IMG/VR virus record: IMGVR_UViG_3300036781_000289
Span: 1 to 48,087 of that record
Length of the DNA: 48,087 bases
Source: a virus
Direction: 5' to 3' (one strand)
Made by a program: the position numbers and the translations under genes. The notes beneath the pieces are model-generated. The model searched no databases and was not told the origin of the DNA. It saw nothing but the letters and a program-made list of their open reading frames with translations. This document shows positions 38,814-45,144 of this stretch, piece after piece; the first letter of the stretch is position 1; each line of letters starts with the position of its first letter.

Positions 38814-38831
38814 GAAAGGAGGTGACCTTTC
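38814..38831. other. RBS-like sequence inside a small hairpin, no gene behind it
   Basis: GAAAGG (38814-38819) pairs with CCTTTC (38826-38831), and the whole contains AAAGGAGGTGA. No start codon follows at usable spacing. The complementary strand reads TCACCTCCTTTC, like the 16S rRNA 3' tail. Confidence 0.45.
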
Positions 38832-38935
38832 TAAAACTTATTCATTGGTACTCACCGATAAGTCGACGTTATCAGTTCCGGAAAATGAATAATGGTAGGT
38901 AAGAAAACAAAAAAACCCTACATTGACCAGTATAG

Positions 38936-38941
38936 TATAAT
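38936..38941 (+). promoter_or_regulatory. -10 element before the gene at 38951
   Basis: TATAAT 9 bases before the ATG; no good -35 at normal spacing. Confidence 0.45.
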
Positions 38942-38950
38942 AATTTCATT

Positions 38951-39538
38951 ATGAAAAGCGATGTTTACCCCGATGTTAAGGGCAATATTGGACCCGACGT
39001 AAGTTCAATCGATGTGCAACAAAAGGTTATTATGGTCAACGGTATGCAAAAAGTTGTTGAAGAACAACATCCGGCGTTGCCATTTCACACGTTGAAATGT
39101 ATCAATGGTTGCTGCACATTGGTTTCTAAAAATGATTTGAAACCGATCATGCCAAAAAAAGAAAAACACGTTTGCGAAAAATGTGATTTCACACCAAAAG
39201 CGTTCAAGTGTGCCGCAAAAGGATATATTGTCGGTTGCAATGGTCACAAAAAACGCGCGCATATTCTCAGTCGACAAGCACAACAAATAAAAGCGGAACC
39301 AATGAATATTTTGGATTTGTGCGAATCGCATGAACGATGGTTCAACAAACAACCATTAAAAATTTGGTATCGTTTTGTGAGAGAACACTATCCGCAGAAT
39401 TTCAATTATGTGAAAGTGAAAGTTCGATTTCTTTTTGAACAAACCGGCGAATATTTGGAAGTTGCGGAAGAACAAGAAGCGTCAAAAGAAAAAGCGCGTA
39501 TCGAGTCATCAAATAGTCAAGATTACGCGCTTTTCTGA
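38951..39538 (+). CDS. Cys-rich (zinc-binding) protein, 195 aa
   Basis: Middle region has C-I-N-G-C-C, C-E-K-C, then C-x-x-x-x-x-x-x-x-C (KHVCEKCDFTPKAFKCAAKG, IVGCNGHKKRAH), pointing to one or two zinc sites, followed by a helical basic C-terminus. The N-terminal 50 residues are a beta/loop region. Monocistronic with its own -10 and a terminator. Could be a transcription or host-takeover factor; no family recognised. Confidence 0.75.
   Translation: MKSDVYPDVKGNIGPDVSSIDVQQKVIMVNGMQKVVEEQHPALPFHTLKCINGCCTLVSKNDLKPIMPKKEKHVCEKCDFTPKAFKCAAKGYIVGCNGHKKRAHILSRQAQQIKAEPMNILDLCESHERWFNKQPLKIWYRFVREHYPQNFNYVKVKVRFLFEQTGEYLEVAEEQEASKEKARIESSNSQDYALF
39491..39533 (+). terminator. Rho-independent terminator overlapping the gene end
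   Basis: AAAGCGCGTA (39491-39500) pairs with TACGCGCTTT (39524-39533), followed by TCTGATTTTT. The stem is part of the last codons of the preceding gene. Confidence 0.75.
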
Positions 39539-39627
39539 TTTTTATAAATCATAAGATTAAAAAAATTTAGTAGCGATGCCTCGTTTGATTTTATTCGCAC
39601 CAAGCAAAGTTGTTATAGTATACCACA

Positions 39628-39930
39628 TTATGGCTGAAGTCCTGTAGAACTTTCGGAGTTTTTTTCTTCCATTTCTTTAAGCATCCAACATAAACCAAGC
39701 AAATATCGATCCGACACCGGTTCGTTTTTATCCAACCGATCAAGTGTTCCATTACAAATTTCTGCAAGTCGGTTTCCGGATAGGGCAGAACTGGCAATTG
39801 CTTCGCGCGTGAGAATATAATTTGCCGGTCCTGTTTTGACCAACCACAATTTATACCATTCCATGGCGCTATCAGCTGCCGGATGATGTTCACCAAGATT
39901 GAGTGTTGCTTCGTCTGCCATAATTAGCAT
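39628..39930 (-). CDS. Hypothetical minus-strand protein, 100 aa
   Basis: Helical, acidic protein (ADEATLNLGEHHPAADSAME ... NRLAEICNGTLDRLDKNEPV). The ATG at 39930 overlaps the upstream gene's TAA (ATGCTAA); ATG 39921 (MADEATLNLG) is an alternative. Second gene of the minus-strand membrane operon. No family recognised. Confidence 0.65.
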   Translation of the reverse strand: MLIMADEATLNLGEHHPAADSAMEWYKLWLVKTGPANYILTREAIASSALSGNRLAEICNGTLDRLDKNEPVSDRYLLGLCWMLKEMEEKNSESSTGLQP

Positions 39931-40094
39931 TTCTTACTTAACCACTTATGCAATTCTTCTGCAATAGAATCCAAGTCGGCTACAACCAAAACGAAACCGA
40001 CAATAACAACCCAATCCATACCGAAAAATTGACGGATCAAGCCCAATACAATCAAGTTCAATAAACGTAATAATAATTTTAATCGTGCGTTCAT
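39924..40094 (-). CDS. Small membrane protein, 56 aa
   Basis: Start at 40094 behind GGGGGA; an upstream in-frame ATG (40133) would add 13 residues and would fit leaderless initiation. Basic N-terminus (MNARLKLLLRLLNLIVLGLI), then FFGMDWVVIVGFVLVVADLD, then a soluble helix. Two short hydrophobic segments. Function unknown. Confidence 0.65.
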   Translation of the reverse strand: MNARLKLLLRLLNLIVLGLIRQFFGMDWVVIVGFVLVVADLDSIAEELHKWLSKKC

Positions 40095-40142
40095 AGGTTT
40101 TCCCCCTGTTATAGTGCAGTAAAGATTTTCCATATTTATCAA

Positions 40143-40171
40143 TTTATATCACACATCCATTGTTATATCAA
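40143..40171 (-). promoter_or_regulatory. Minus-strand promoter of the membrane operon
   Basis: TTGATA (40171-40166), 17 bases, TATAAA (40148-40143). The -35 lies within the shared 12-mer TGTTATATCAAT (40161-40172 on the plus strand). Confidence 0.7.
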
Positions 40172-40179
40172 TGTTTTTT

Positions 40180-40405
40180 TGGCAGCACAAACCCTACCCC
40201 CTTAAACCCCCAGGGGAACGATTATTTTAGGTCCCTTCGCTTTTTCTTCCCGTACGCCACTTTCGTGGCTACGATTTTGAAAACAAAAAGATTTTTTGTT
40301 TACAAGTCCACTCACGGGGTGGGTCTCTCATGTTCTCCGTCATACTTCGGACGGTAACCTTTTAGTAAACTGCTTGGGTTGAAGTCTAGGTTGAAATCCC
40401 ATTAC
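40180..40405 (-). ncRNA. Candidate structured RNA with GNRA-capped hairpin
   Basis: About 240 bases (40143-40385) without a convincing gene. On the minus strand: CGTAGCCAC-GAAA-GTGGCGTACG (40273-40251, GAAA tetraloop, one bulge); a three-way-junction-like unit closed by GTTTAC/GTAAAC (40370-40365 with 40303-40298) holding CCGTC/GACGG (40354-40350 with 40341-40337) and CCAC/GTGG (40322-40319 with 40311-40308); and a C/G-rich stem near 40207-40216. The plus-strand reading of the tetraloop would be UUUC, so minus is favoured. No known RNA family recognised. Confidence 0.5.
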
Positions 40406-40574
40406 TTCTCTCATATATTGGTTTTTTCAAAATTGATAAACAGGAAGAACAAAACACCTGTTTTTTTTCTTTCTCAGATAAAACATTTCGGCACCTTCGG
40501 CACAACGGAGTTTTGCATTTGGAACAAGTTGTTTTGTTGGTTTTTTGAAAATGATTTTTGTGTGAACAAATCAT
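40386..40574 (-). CDS. Zinc-finger protein, 62 aa
   Basis: MICSHKNHFQKTNKTTCSKC, then C-R-R-C and C-S-S-C in LCRRCRNVLS and QVFCSSCLS: seven Cys and two His arranged as a double zinc finger (B-box/RING-like spacing). The start overlaps the stop of the upstream gene (ATGA). Nothing else recognised. Confidence 0.7.
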   Translation of the reverse strand: MICSHKNHFQKTNKTTCSKCKTPLCRRCRNVLSEKEKKQVFCSSCLSILKKPIYERSNGIST

Positions 40575-40759
40575 AATAATTTTATTTGCCCTTTCTTAGT
40601 AATCTTGAGATGTTTCCGGTCGAAGAAGTAATCGTTTGAATTCGCGATTTTATCTTTTGGATCCATTGGTTTTTCTTTTTTTTCCGGATAAAGAATCGCC
40701 TTCACTTTCAAGGCGACTTGTTTTTTTTGTAATTCTGACATTGTGCAATTGTGTGTCAT
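40571..40759 (-). CDS. Small basic protein, 62 aa (start uncertain)
   Basis: Starts possible at 40801, 40759 (MTHNCTMSELQKK) and 40741 (MSELQKKQVALKVKAILYPE). Lys-rich with a helix and a C-terminal beta part (FFDRKHLKITKKGQIKLL). ATGA overlap with the zinc-finger gene supports the frame. No clear promoter seen upstream. Confidence 0.55.
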   Translation of the reverse strand: MTHNCTMSELQKKQVALKVKAILYPEKKEKPMDPKDKIANSNDYFFDRKHLKITKKGQIKLL

Positions 40760-40880
40760 ATTTGACTTTGAACTCAGATTTGTTAAAATACGCTCGAACA
40801 CGAAACGGCGCGACTCATTCAGTCATTTTGCGTGCGAAATTGTAAATCTTTTGTGTTTAGAAAAACAGTTTTTCGATCTG

Positions 40881-40916
40881 AAAAAATAACCCCATTGATA
40901 CTGGGGTTATTTTTTT
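40881..40916 (-). terminator. Strong terminator, overlapping the end of the gene at 40907
   Basis: AAAAAATAACCCC (40881-40893) with GGGGTTATTTTTTT (40903-40916): a G/C core with flanking A and T runs, so it can work in both directions. It ends the minus-strand gene transcribed from 41239-41267. Confidence 0.85.
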
Positions 40917-41131
40917 GATAAATAATCAATTATTTCTTGGAAATATTGTTTTGAGTGAGTTCGTCTTTCAGATTTTTTTTGACGTTTTCCTCCTAAAGAC
41001 TCTTTTTTTCTACCATCATATCGGGGGAGTAAAAGTTTTTTATTACAATAATCAATGACGGTTTGTTTGTCTACAATGCCCATCTTTTTCAGATTGCTTA
41101 ATGTAAGTTTTTGTCGAGGTGTTAATTCCAT
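40907..41131 (-). CDS. Basic protein behind an attenuator, 74 aa
   Basis: MELTPRQKLTLSNLKKMGIV then DKQTVIDYCNKKLLLPRYDG and a very Lys/Arg-rich middle (KKESLGGKRQKKSERRTHSK). The first 35 residues look like a small HTH/helical domain; likely a nucleic-acid-binding regulator. The ATG at 41131 follows a 7-T run that ends a long hairpin, so expression should depend on read-through. A longer upstream frame (to 41194) lies inside the hairpin. Confidence 0.6.
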   Translation of the reverse strand: MELTPRQKLTLSNLKKMGIVDKQTVIDYCNKKLLLPRYDGRKKESLGGKRQKKSERRTHSKQYFQEIIDYLSKK

Positions 41132-41223
41132 AAAAAAAGTTCTGTTCTTTGAATCCTTACGAAGTCTCAATAATAGGACTTTGCGAAGTTCCAAAGCTTC
41201 GCAAGGAATCAGAAAACAGAACT
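41132..41223 (-). promoter_or_regulatory. Transcription attenuator in the leader of the gene at 41131
   Basis: The arms 41223-41197 and 41164-41138 are imperfect complements over 27 bases (about 23 pairs plus wobbles) and are followed by seven T (41138-41132) right before the ATG: a terminator-like hairpin. The inner bases TTGCGAAG (minus strand, 41204-41197) can instead pair with CTTCGCAA (41188-41181) in a compact 8-bp hairpin, which would break the long stem. Pairings seen; switching is inferred. Confidence 0.6.
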
Positions 41224-41238
41224 ATAATTTACAACAAA

Positions 41239-41267
41239 ATTATAGCCCATTATTGAGAGAAATTCAA
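41239..41267 (-). promoter_or_regulatory. Minus-strand promoter
   Basis: TTGAAT (41267-41262), 17 bases, perfect TATAAT (41244-41239). The -10 is part of an inverted repeat CTATAATTT/AAATTATAG (41222-41244), a possible operator. Confidence 0.7.
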
Positions 41268-41387
41268 GACCCCACAACTTCGCGAATTGGGGAAAGCTAT
41301 TGCTTTCTTGCGTAGTCTATACCTCTTTTCGAGGACGCCGATTTCTATATCGGATTATCAATTTACACCAGTACTATAGACGGGGTC
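41268..41387. ncRNA. Candidate structured RNA, strand unclear
   Basis: Nested pairing: GACCCC (41268-41273) with GGGGTC (41382-41387); GAAAGC/GCTTTC hairpin (41292-41307); GTCTATA (41315-41321) with TATAGAC (41375-41381), stacked directly on the outer stem; inside it CCTC/GAGG (41322-41334) and CCGAT/ATCGG (41338-41353). No reading frame fits the region. No known RNA family recognised. Confidence 0.5.
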
Positions 41388-41425
41388 AACTGCCACTTTT
41401 TGTATCAAAAAGCATCATTGACAAT

Positions 41426-41454
41426 TTGACATCATGCGTGATATGGTGTATTAT
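41426..41454 (+). promoter_or_regulatory. Consensus promoter of the small-gene operon
   Basis: TTGACA (41426-41431), 17 bases, TATTAT (41449-41454). A second TTGACA lies 8 bases upstream. TATTATGGTTGTG is shared with the promoter at 42798. Confidence 0.8.
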
Positions 41455-41475
41455 GGTTGTGTCATCTAGCTCGAA

Positions 41476-41619
41476 ATGAGAAGCTATGCGTATAATCCGA
41501 ATCGATCAAAAAAGAACGAGCCGACAAAATCATTTTGGTGGGGCGTTTTTATCGGTTTCACACTTTTCATTTGGTTATTGGTTTGGTTGATTCAGGTGAT
41601 ATGGAATTCTCAAAGTTAA
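41476..41619 (+). CDS. Small membrane protein, 47 aa
   Basis: MRSYAYNPNRSKKNEPTKSF then one strong membrane segment WWGVFIGFTLFIWLLVWLIQ. First gene after the promoter. Type II orientation likely (basic N-terminus inside). Confidence 0.6.
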   Translation: MRSYAYNPNRSKKNEPTKSFWWGVFIGFTLFIWLLVWLIQVIWNSQS

Positions 41620-41690
41620 AATTATCAGGAATTGCGCGACGAAGATTTTTCTTATTTTTTTGGTTGCCGTCAATTATCAAATTCGTATGA
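41601..41690 (+). CDS. Tiny hydrophobic protein, 29 aa
   Basis: ATG 41601, TGA 41688-41690: MEFSKLKLSGIARRRFFLFF, then WLPSIIKFV. Overlaps both neighbours, the latter by ATGA. It may serve coupling only. Confidence 0.4.
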   Translation: MEFSKLKLSGIARRRFFLFFWLPSIIKFV

Positions 41691-41788
41691 ATAAAAAACC
41701 GGATTTCTTTTTCAGAAAAAAACGTTGTTTGGGATGTGGCATAATTGTCATTGAGGTCAAGCGACATTTGACGTGTGTTAAAAAATAA
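41687..41788 (+). CDS. Tiny Cys/His protein, 33 aa
   Basis: MNKKPDFFFRKKRCLGCGII then VIEVKRHLTCVKK: C-x2-C, H and C could form one zinc site. ATGA-coupled. Confidence 0.5.
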   Translation: MNKKPDFFFRKKRCLGCGIIVIEVKRHLTCVKK

Positions 41789-41790
41789 CT

Positions 41791-42036
41791 ATGGATAAAC
41801 AAAAACCGAGTGTCGGTCGAATCGTACATTATCTCAGTTACGGAACTCCGAAAGGGGAATATCAATCTGTTTGTCGTGCTGCAATTATTACAAAAATTAT
41901 CCAACCGGAAGACCCAAATATTCCCGTGGTGGCTCTTTGTGTATTGAATCCGGAAGGAATGTTTTTCAATAAATGGTGCGAATATTCAGATGAAAAATTA
42001 AACGGTGGCACCTGGCATTGGCCGGAACGCGTATGA
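41791..42036 (+). CDS. Conserved phage hypothetical protein (GGTWHWPE type), 81 aa
   Basis: Pattern VGRIVHYLSYGTPKGEYQSV, C-R-A-A-I-I-T, VVALCVLNPEGMFF and the final G-G-T-W-H-W-P-E matches a small protein I recognise from very many phages, sometimes several per phage. Function unknown. ATGA overlap with the next gene. Confidence 0.8.
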   Translation: MDKQKPSVGRIVHYLSYGTPKGEYQSVCRAAIITKIIQPEDPNIPVVALCVLNPEGMFFNKWCEYSDEKLNGGTWHWPERV

Positions 42037-42215
42037 GTAAAAATAAAATCAATCATGTAATTTATATTGGTGAAGGTTCAGCCGGAAAACGGATTTTTTC
42101 TTTTAATTTTTTTGGCGAAAATCCACCGCAAGAAATTAGCGATCAAATGTCGACCGAATTGGAAGAATTTGTGAAAAAATGGGAAGGAAAAATCAATGAA
42201 AAAAAAGAAAGTTAA
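42033..42215 (+). CDS. Small hypothetical protein, 60 aa
   Basis: Start 42033 from the ATGA overlap. A beta unit (INHVIYIGEGSAGKRIFSFN) then a charged helix. Overlaps the next gene by 20 bases. Confidence 0.6.
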   Translation: MSKNKINHVIYIGEGSAGKRIFSFNFFGENPPQEISDQMSTELEEFVKKWEGKINEKKES

Positions 42216-42366
42216 TCCAAAAAGAATAACTGATTCACAAGTTCGCGACGGTGTTCGCAGCAAGGTTTCAAAAATGGAAAACGAACTTCGACGAAATCCG
42301 AACAATACAAAAACGTCTGCACGACTTGCGGAAATGAAAAGAATTCACGCGAGCAAATTATTATGA
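42196..42366 (+). CDS. Small basic helical protein, 56 aa
   Basis: ATG 42196 to TGA 42364-42366: MKKKKVNPKRITDSQVRDGV ... VSKMENELRRNPNNTKTSAR. Lys/Arg-rich helices, probably nucleic-acid binding. ATGA overlap with the next gene. Confidence 0.6.
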   Translation: MKKKKVNPKRITDSQVRDGVRSKVSKMENELRRNPNNTKTSARLAEMKRIHASKLL

Positions 42367-42587
42367 AATGGATTCGATCATTAAAAACAAGTAAAAGAGA
42401 ACAGGGCATCAAAACGCCGACACGAAAAGAAGTTGCAACGCGCAAATATAATTTCATGTCATTAAACGAATTGTTGTCGCGTTCGATTCAAACAATGTCA
42501 CAAAAATCACGACAATTTTATATTTATGCAATGTTATCCGGAAAAGAGAAACAAGATTTTTCGGACAAAGTACACTTATGGCAATAA
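42363..42587 (+). CDS. Hypothetical protein, 74 aa
   Basis: Basic N-terminus (MKWIRSLKTSKREQGIKTPT) and a helical C-terminus (LSRSIQTMSQKSRQFYIYAM). Not recognised. Overlaps the next gene by 10 bases. Confidence 0.6.
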   Translation: MKWIRSLKTSKREQGIKTPTRKEVATRKYNFMSLNELLSRSIQTMSQKSRQFYIYAMLSGKEKQDFSDKVHLWQ

Positions 42588-42787
42588 AAACAACAGGAAT
42601 TAAAAAACGCGGTTTCGGATCAATGTCACCACAACGAAAAAAAGAAATATCAAGTCTTGCCGGTCAACGATCGCAAGCATCCGGTCGCGGTCACAAATTC
42701 AATTCTGAAACCGGTAAGAAGGCCGGCGAAAAAGGAAACCAAGTTCGTTGGAATCAAGACGAAGAAACTGCCCCTCAAAACTCCTAG
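42578..42787 (+). CDS. KGG-repeat-like small basic protein, 69 aa
   Basis: GFGSMSPQRKKEISSLAGQR, then ASGRGHKFNSETGKKAGEKG: resembles the KGG (stress-induced, GsiB-like) motif pattern [RK]-x-[IA]-[SA]-x-x-[GA]-G. Probably disordered and nucleic-acid or water binding. Ends before the recombination operon promoter. Confidence 0.6.
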   Translation: MAIKTTGIKKRGFGSMSPQRKKEISSLAGQRSQASGRGHKFNSETGKKAGEKGNQVRWNQDEETAPQNS

Positions 42788-42797
42788 TTTTGCCCTA

Positions 42798-42826
42798 TTG
42801 ACAACGGTTCAGCGAAGATGTATTAT
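42798..42826 (+). promoter_or_regulatory. Promoter of the early/recombination operon, inverted CGCTGAACC element
   Basis: TTGACA (42798-42803), 17 bases, TATTAT (42821-42826), ATG at 42838. The spacer contains GGTTCAGCG (42806-42814), the exact reverse complement of the element in three other promoters. Confidence 0.88.
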
Positions 42827-42837
42827 GGTTGTGCGAT

Positions 42838-43683
42838 ATGGCAAAAGCTAACAACAAAAACACAAGTATTGCAAAGTCTAAGAATCCATTGACTCTTTAC
42901 GAGAAAATGGGTTTGAGTCAAAATGCGTCCGCGCTGACAACTGAACAGATTTTGCATATCATGCAAAAAACTCCGAAGAATCACATTTATTCACGTCCGG
43001 CAAAGGGTGGGGGGACTTGGGATTATGTCACCGGTGCTTATGTCGAAAAAGTTTTGAATTATCTTTTCGCGTGGGATTGGGATTTTGAAATCAAATCGAA
43101 AGAAGAAAAATACGGTCAAGTAATTGTTACCGGACGATTAACGATCAGAACTTCAAACGGTAAAACCATTATAAAAGAACAAATCGGTCGTGCTGATATT
43201 CAAATGAAAAAAAATACAACAATACCACTTGATTACGGAAACACCGAAAAAGCGGCTGCAACGGATAGTTTCAAAAAATGTGCGTCAAAACTTGGTATCG
43301 CATCCGATGTGTATGCAAAAGACGAATTTCGAGAAATCGAAATGGTAAAACAAGACAACGGCATTAAAGATTTCAAGGATGAGAAAAAAGCTGGCACAGA
43401 CACAAATGTCCAAACCAAACCGGCAGAAGAAAAATCTGCTACCGAAATCAATGTCGGTATCAAATCCGAAGTTCAAGAAGCCGAAGTCGTTGACGAAAAA
43501 CCGCAATCAACACCGGCGAAAGAAGCGAAAAAAGAACCTGAAAAGAAAGTGAAACCTATTTCCGGTGGACAAAAAATCATTCTGAAAAATTGGATTGCAG
43601 CAAAGAAAATCAAGATGACTGAAAAAGAAATGGAAACATTGAGTTACGACGATGCACATGCGATAATCTCAAAAACACGATAA
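42838..43683 (+). CDS. Rad52-like single-strand annealing protein, 281 aa
   Basis: Residues about 59-165 follow the Rad52/22 double-strand-break repair family: GGGTWDYVTGAYVEKVLNYL, FAWDWDFEI, G-R-L-T-I-R-T, a K-E-Q-I-G motif and KAAATDSFKKCASKLGIASD. The rest is a charged linker (Lys/Glu/Thr/Pro) and a C-terminal helical domain (GGQKIILKNWIAAKKIKMTE). It anneals ssDNA; with the nucleases at 44371 and 4869 it can make a recombination pair. Confidence 0.88.
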   Translation: MAKANNKNTSIAKSKNPLTLYEKMGLSQNASALTTEQILHIMQKTPKNHIYSRPAKGGGTWDYVTGAYVEKVLNYLFAWDWDFEIKSKEEKYGQVIVTGRLTIRTSNGKTIIKEQIGRADIQMKKNTTIPLDYGNTEKAAATDSFKKCASKLGIASDVYAKDEFREIEMVKQDNGIKDFKDEKKAGTDTNVQTKPAEEKSATEINVGIKSEVQEAEVVDEKPQSTPAKEAKKEPEKKVKPISGGQKIILKNWIAAKKIKMTEKEMETLSYDDAHAIISKTR

Positions 43684-43684
43684 T

Positions 43685-44119
43685 ATGACCGATCAAATTT
43701 TATCAATACAAATAAACACAAAAGACATTGAAGTTGCACGCATCGAGGGCGGGAAATTTCTCATCAACAAAAACGCCGAAAACGGTTTGTTGAAATTGTT
43801 GGAATTACAAGAACAAGTCGCCGATACAATCGAAGCGGTTAAGATTTTATTGGCCGGTGAAATGGAAAAAAACAATACGGTCAAAATTGAAGGCGAACAA
43901 ATTACCGTCGGAAAACAATTTTTCGGTGAACGATACGAGCTTTATGACAAAGACATCGCGCTTGAAAACGAAATGGCGAAACAAGTGACTTCCACGAAAG
44001 TTGACATCACGGCCGTTGACGATTATTTGAAAACGAATAATGCAATGCCCGAAGGCGTGAAATTGCGCGATCGAACCGCCAGTGTCACGATTCGACAAAA
44101 AAAGAAAAATGTTAAGTAG
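43685..44119 (+). CDS. Hypothetical protein, 144 aa
   Basis: Helical N-terminal part (LLKLLELQEQVADTIEAVKI, then LLAGEMEKNN) and beta C-terminal part (TVKIEGEQITVGKQFFGERY). Between Rad52-like and nuclease genes, so a recombination accessory is plausible. Name not assigned. 1-base gap from the previous gene. Confidence 0.7.
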   Translation: MTDQILSIQINTKDIEVARIEGGKFLINKNAENGLLKLLELQEQVADTIEAVKILLAGEMEKNNTVKIEGEQITVGKQFFGERYELYDKDIALENEMAKQVTSTKVDITAVDDYLKTNNAMPEGVKLRDRTASVTIRQKKKNVK

Positions 44120-44381
44120 AGAGTTAATCATCAATATCACGGTTGAAGCCGTGAGTGAATTTTGGACAAAGAAAGTCATGGAAGCGAGTGAAATACACGT
44201 TCAGACTTTCTTTTCCGTATTGGACGCGATGCCTTTAACAATGGCCGAAAAAGATTATTACAAAACTCAATACACGAATACGTTTAAGAAAAAATTGACC
44301 GAATCATTGTCACCGGAAAAGCAAAAACATTTCAAAGAAGAAATTAAAAAGAAAGTTGATAAAAAAATCGATGAAGAATAA
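44109..44381 (+). CDS. Hypothetical helical protein, 90 aa
   Basis: Start 44109 overlaps the previous stop by 11 bases. MLSRELIINITVEAVSEFWT and a strongly charged C-terminal helix (EEIKKKVDKKIDEE). Not recognised. Ends overlapping the nuclease start. Confidence 0.6.
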   Translation: MLSRELIINITVEAVSEFWTKKVMEASEIHVQTFFSVLDAMPLTMAEKDYYKTQYTNTFKKKLTESLSPEKQKHFKEEIKKKVDKKIDEE

Positions 44382-44925
44382 ATTGCGTTTATCATTTACA
44401 CTTTTGAATTATTGGGATTCAAACGATCTCGAAAATATGCTTGCGTATTATTTCAAAACCGGCGAAACAACGGTGCGCCCTGGCATGGAATTCGGAAAAC
44501 AAATGGACGATAAAAATGTCAAAAACATTTTGGATCAAAACAAATTTATAGTTGAATTTGGTGGCGACAAATTAAACCAACCGGTGCCACACTTGAAATT
44601 GGAAGCCGATTACGATGACAAAATTGAAGTAGTTGGCGAACTCGATGCGTATGACCAACCGACAATTTACGAATTCAAAACCGGTGTCAGTATGGATTCC
44701 GGCGATTATACAAATTCCGCACAACTCCCATTTTATTTTTGGCTTTTGAAAAAGCAAGGTTTGCCAGCCGAACGCGCGATCATTATTCATTACAATCCAC
44801 AAACACGCATCACCGATCGCACAATTTTGTGGAATTCAAACGAAATGTTCCATAAGTTTTCGCAAATCGTAGAGTTAAAAGGTCGCATGATTTACGATTA
44901 TTTTGAGAAAGAAGGTTTGTTGTGA
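44371..44925 (+). CDS. PD-(D/E)XK nuclease (RecB-like), 184 aa
   Basis: Start 44371 (MKNKLRLSFTLLNYWDSNDL). Motifs: SFTLLNYW, VVGELDAYDQ (motif II Asp), IYEFKTG (motif III E-x-K) and AQLPFYFWLLKKQG (Q-x-x-x-Y/F). A compact RecB-type fold, in the same operon as the Rad52-like annealing protein. Likely 5'-3' exonuclease generating ssDNA for annealing. No Cys cluster. Confidence 0.85.
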   Translation: MKNKLRLSFTLLNYWDSNDLENMLAYYFKTGETTVRPGMEFGKQMDDKNVKNILDQNKFIVEFGGDKLNQPVPHLKLEADYDDKIEVVGELDAYDQPTIYEFKTGVSMDSGDYTNSAQLPFYFWLLKKQGLPAERAIIIHYNPQTRITDRTILWNSNEMFHKFSQIVELKGRMIYDYFEKEGLL

Positions 44926-45143
44926 GTTTTTTAGAAGAAAAAACAGATAAAGAACTTCACGCTATTGGAGAAGAATTGCGAAAGAAATATTCAAGATATT
45001 TTGTAGCCATAGTCAGATCAATAGGTGAAGCAAATGGTTTGCATCCAGATAACAAGGAGGATCAAGAAGCAATTAAAATGTTAGCGGAAGCCGTTTTTCT
45101 TGGTTTTACGATTGGTCACGAAATTGCAATGAACGAAAATTGA
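44922..45143 (+). CDS. Hypothetical protein, 73 aa, GTG start
   Basis: GTG at 44922 in a GTGA overlap with the previous stop. Helical (TDKELHAIGEELRKKYSRYF ... EDQEAIKMLAEAVFLGFTIG). Not recognised. Confidence 0.6.
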   Translation: MSFLEEKTDKELHAIGEELRKKYSRYFVAIVRSIGEANGLHPDNKEDQEAIKMLAEAVFLGFTIGHEIAMNEN

Positions 45144-45144
45144 T

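Noticed and set aside
38693-38902. Plus-strand 69-residue reading frame
   Set aside because: Its first part is the antisense of the tRNA (a common false gene), and the rest covers the hairpin and RBS-like element.
40251-40273. Group II intron domain V-like hairpin (AGCC...GAAA...GTAC)
   Set aside because: The stem is too short, lacks the second bulge and catalytic triad spacing, and there is no reverse transcriptase or other domain nearby.
41231-41290. Single repeat-like segment resembling a CRISPR repeat (ACAAC and ATTATTGAG arms)
   Set aside because: Only one copy, no spacers and no cas genes; better explained by promoter and RNA stems.
41268-41387. Retron-type msr/msd RNA
   Set aside because: No reverse transcriptase in the window and no msd-like long hairpin beside it.
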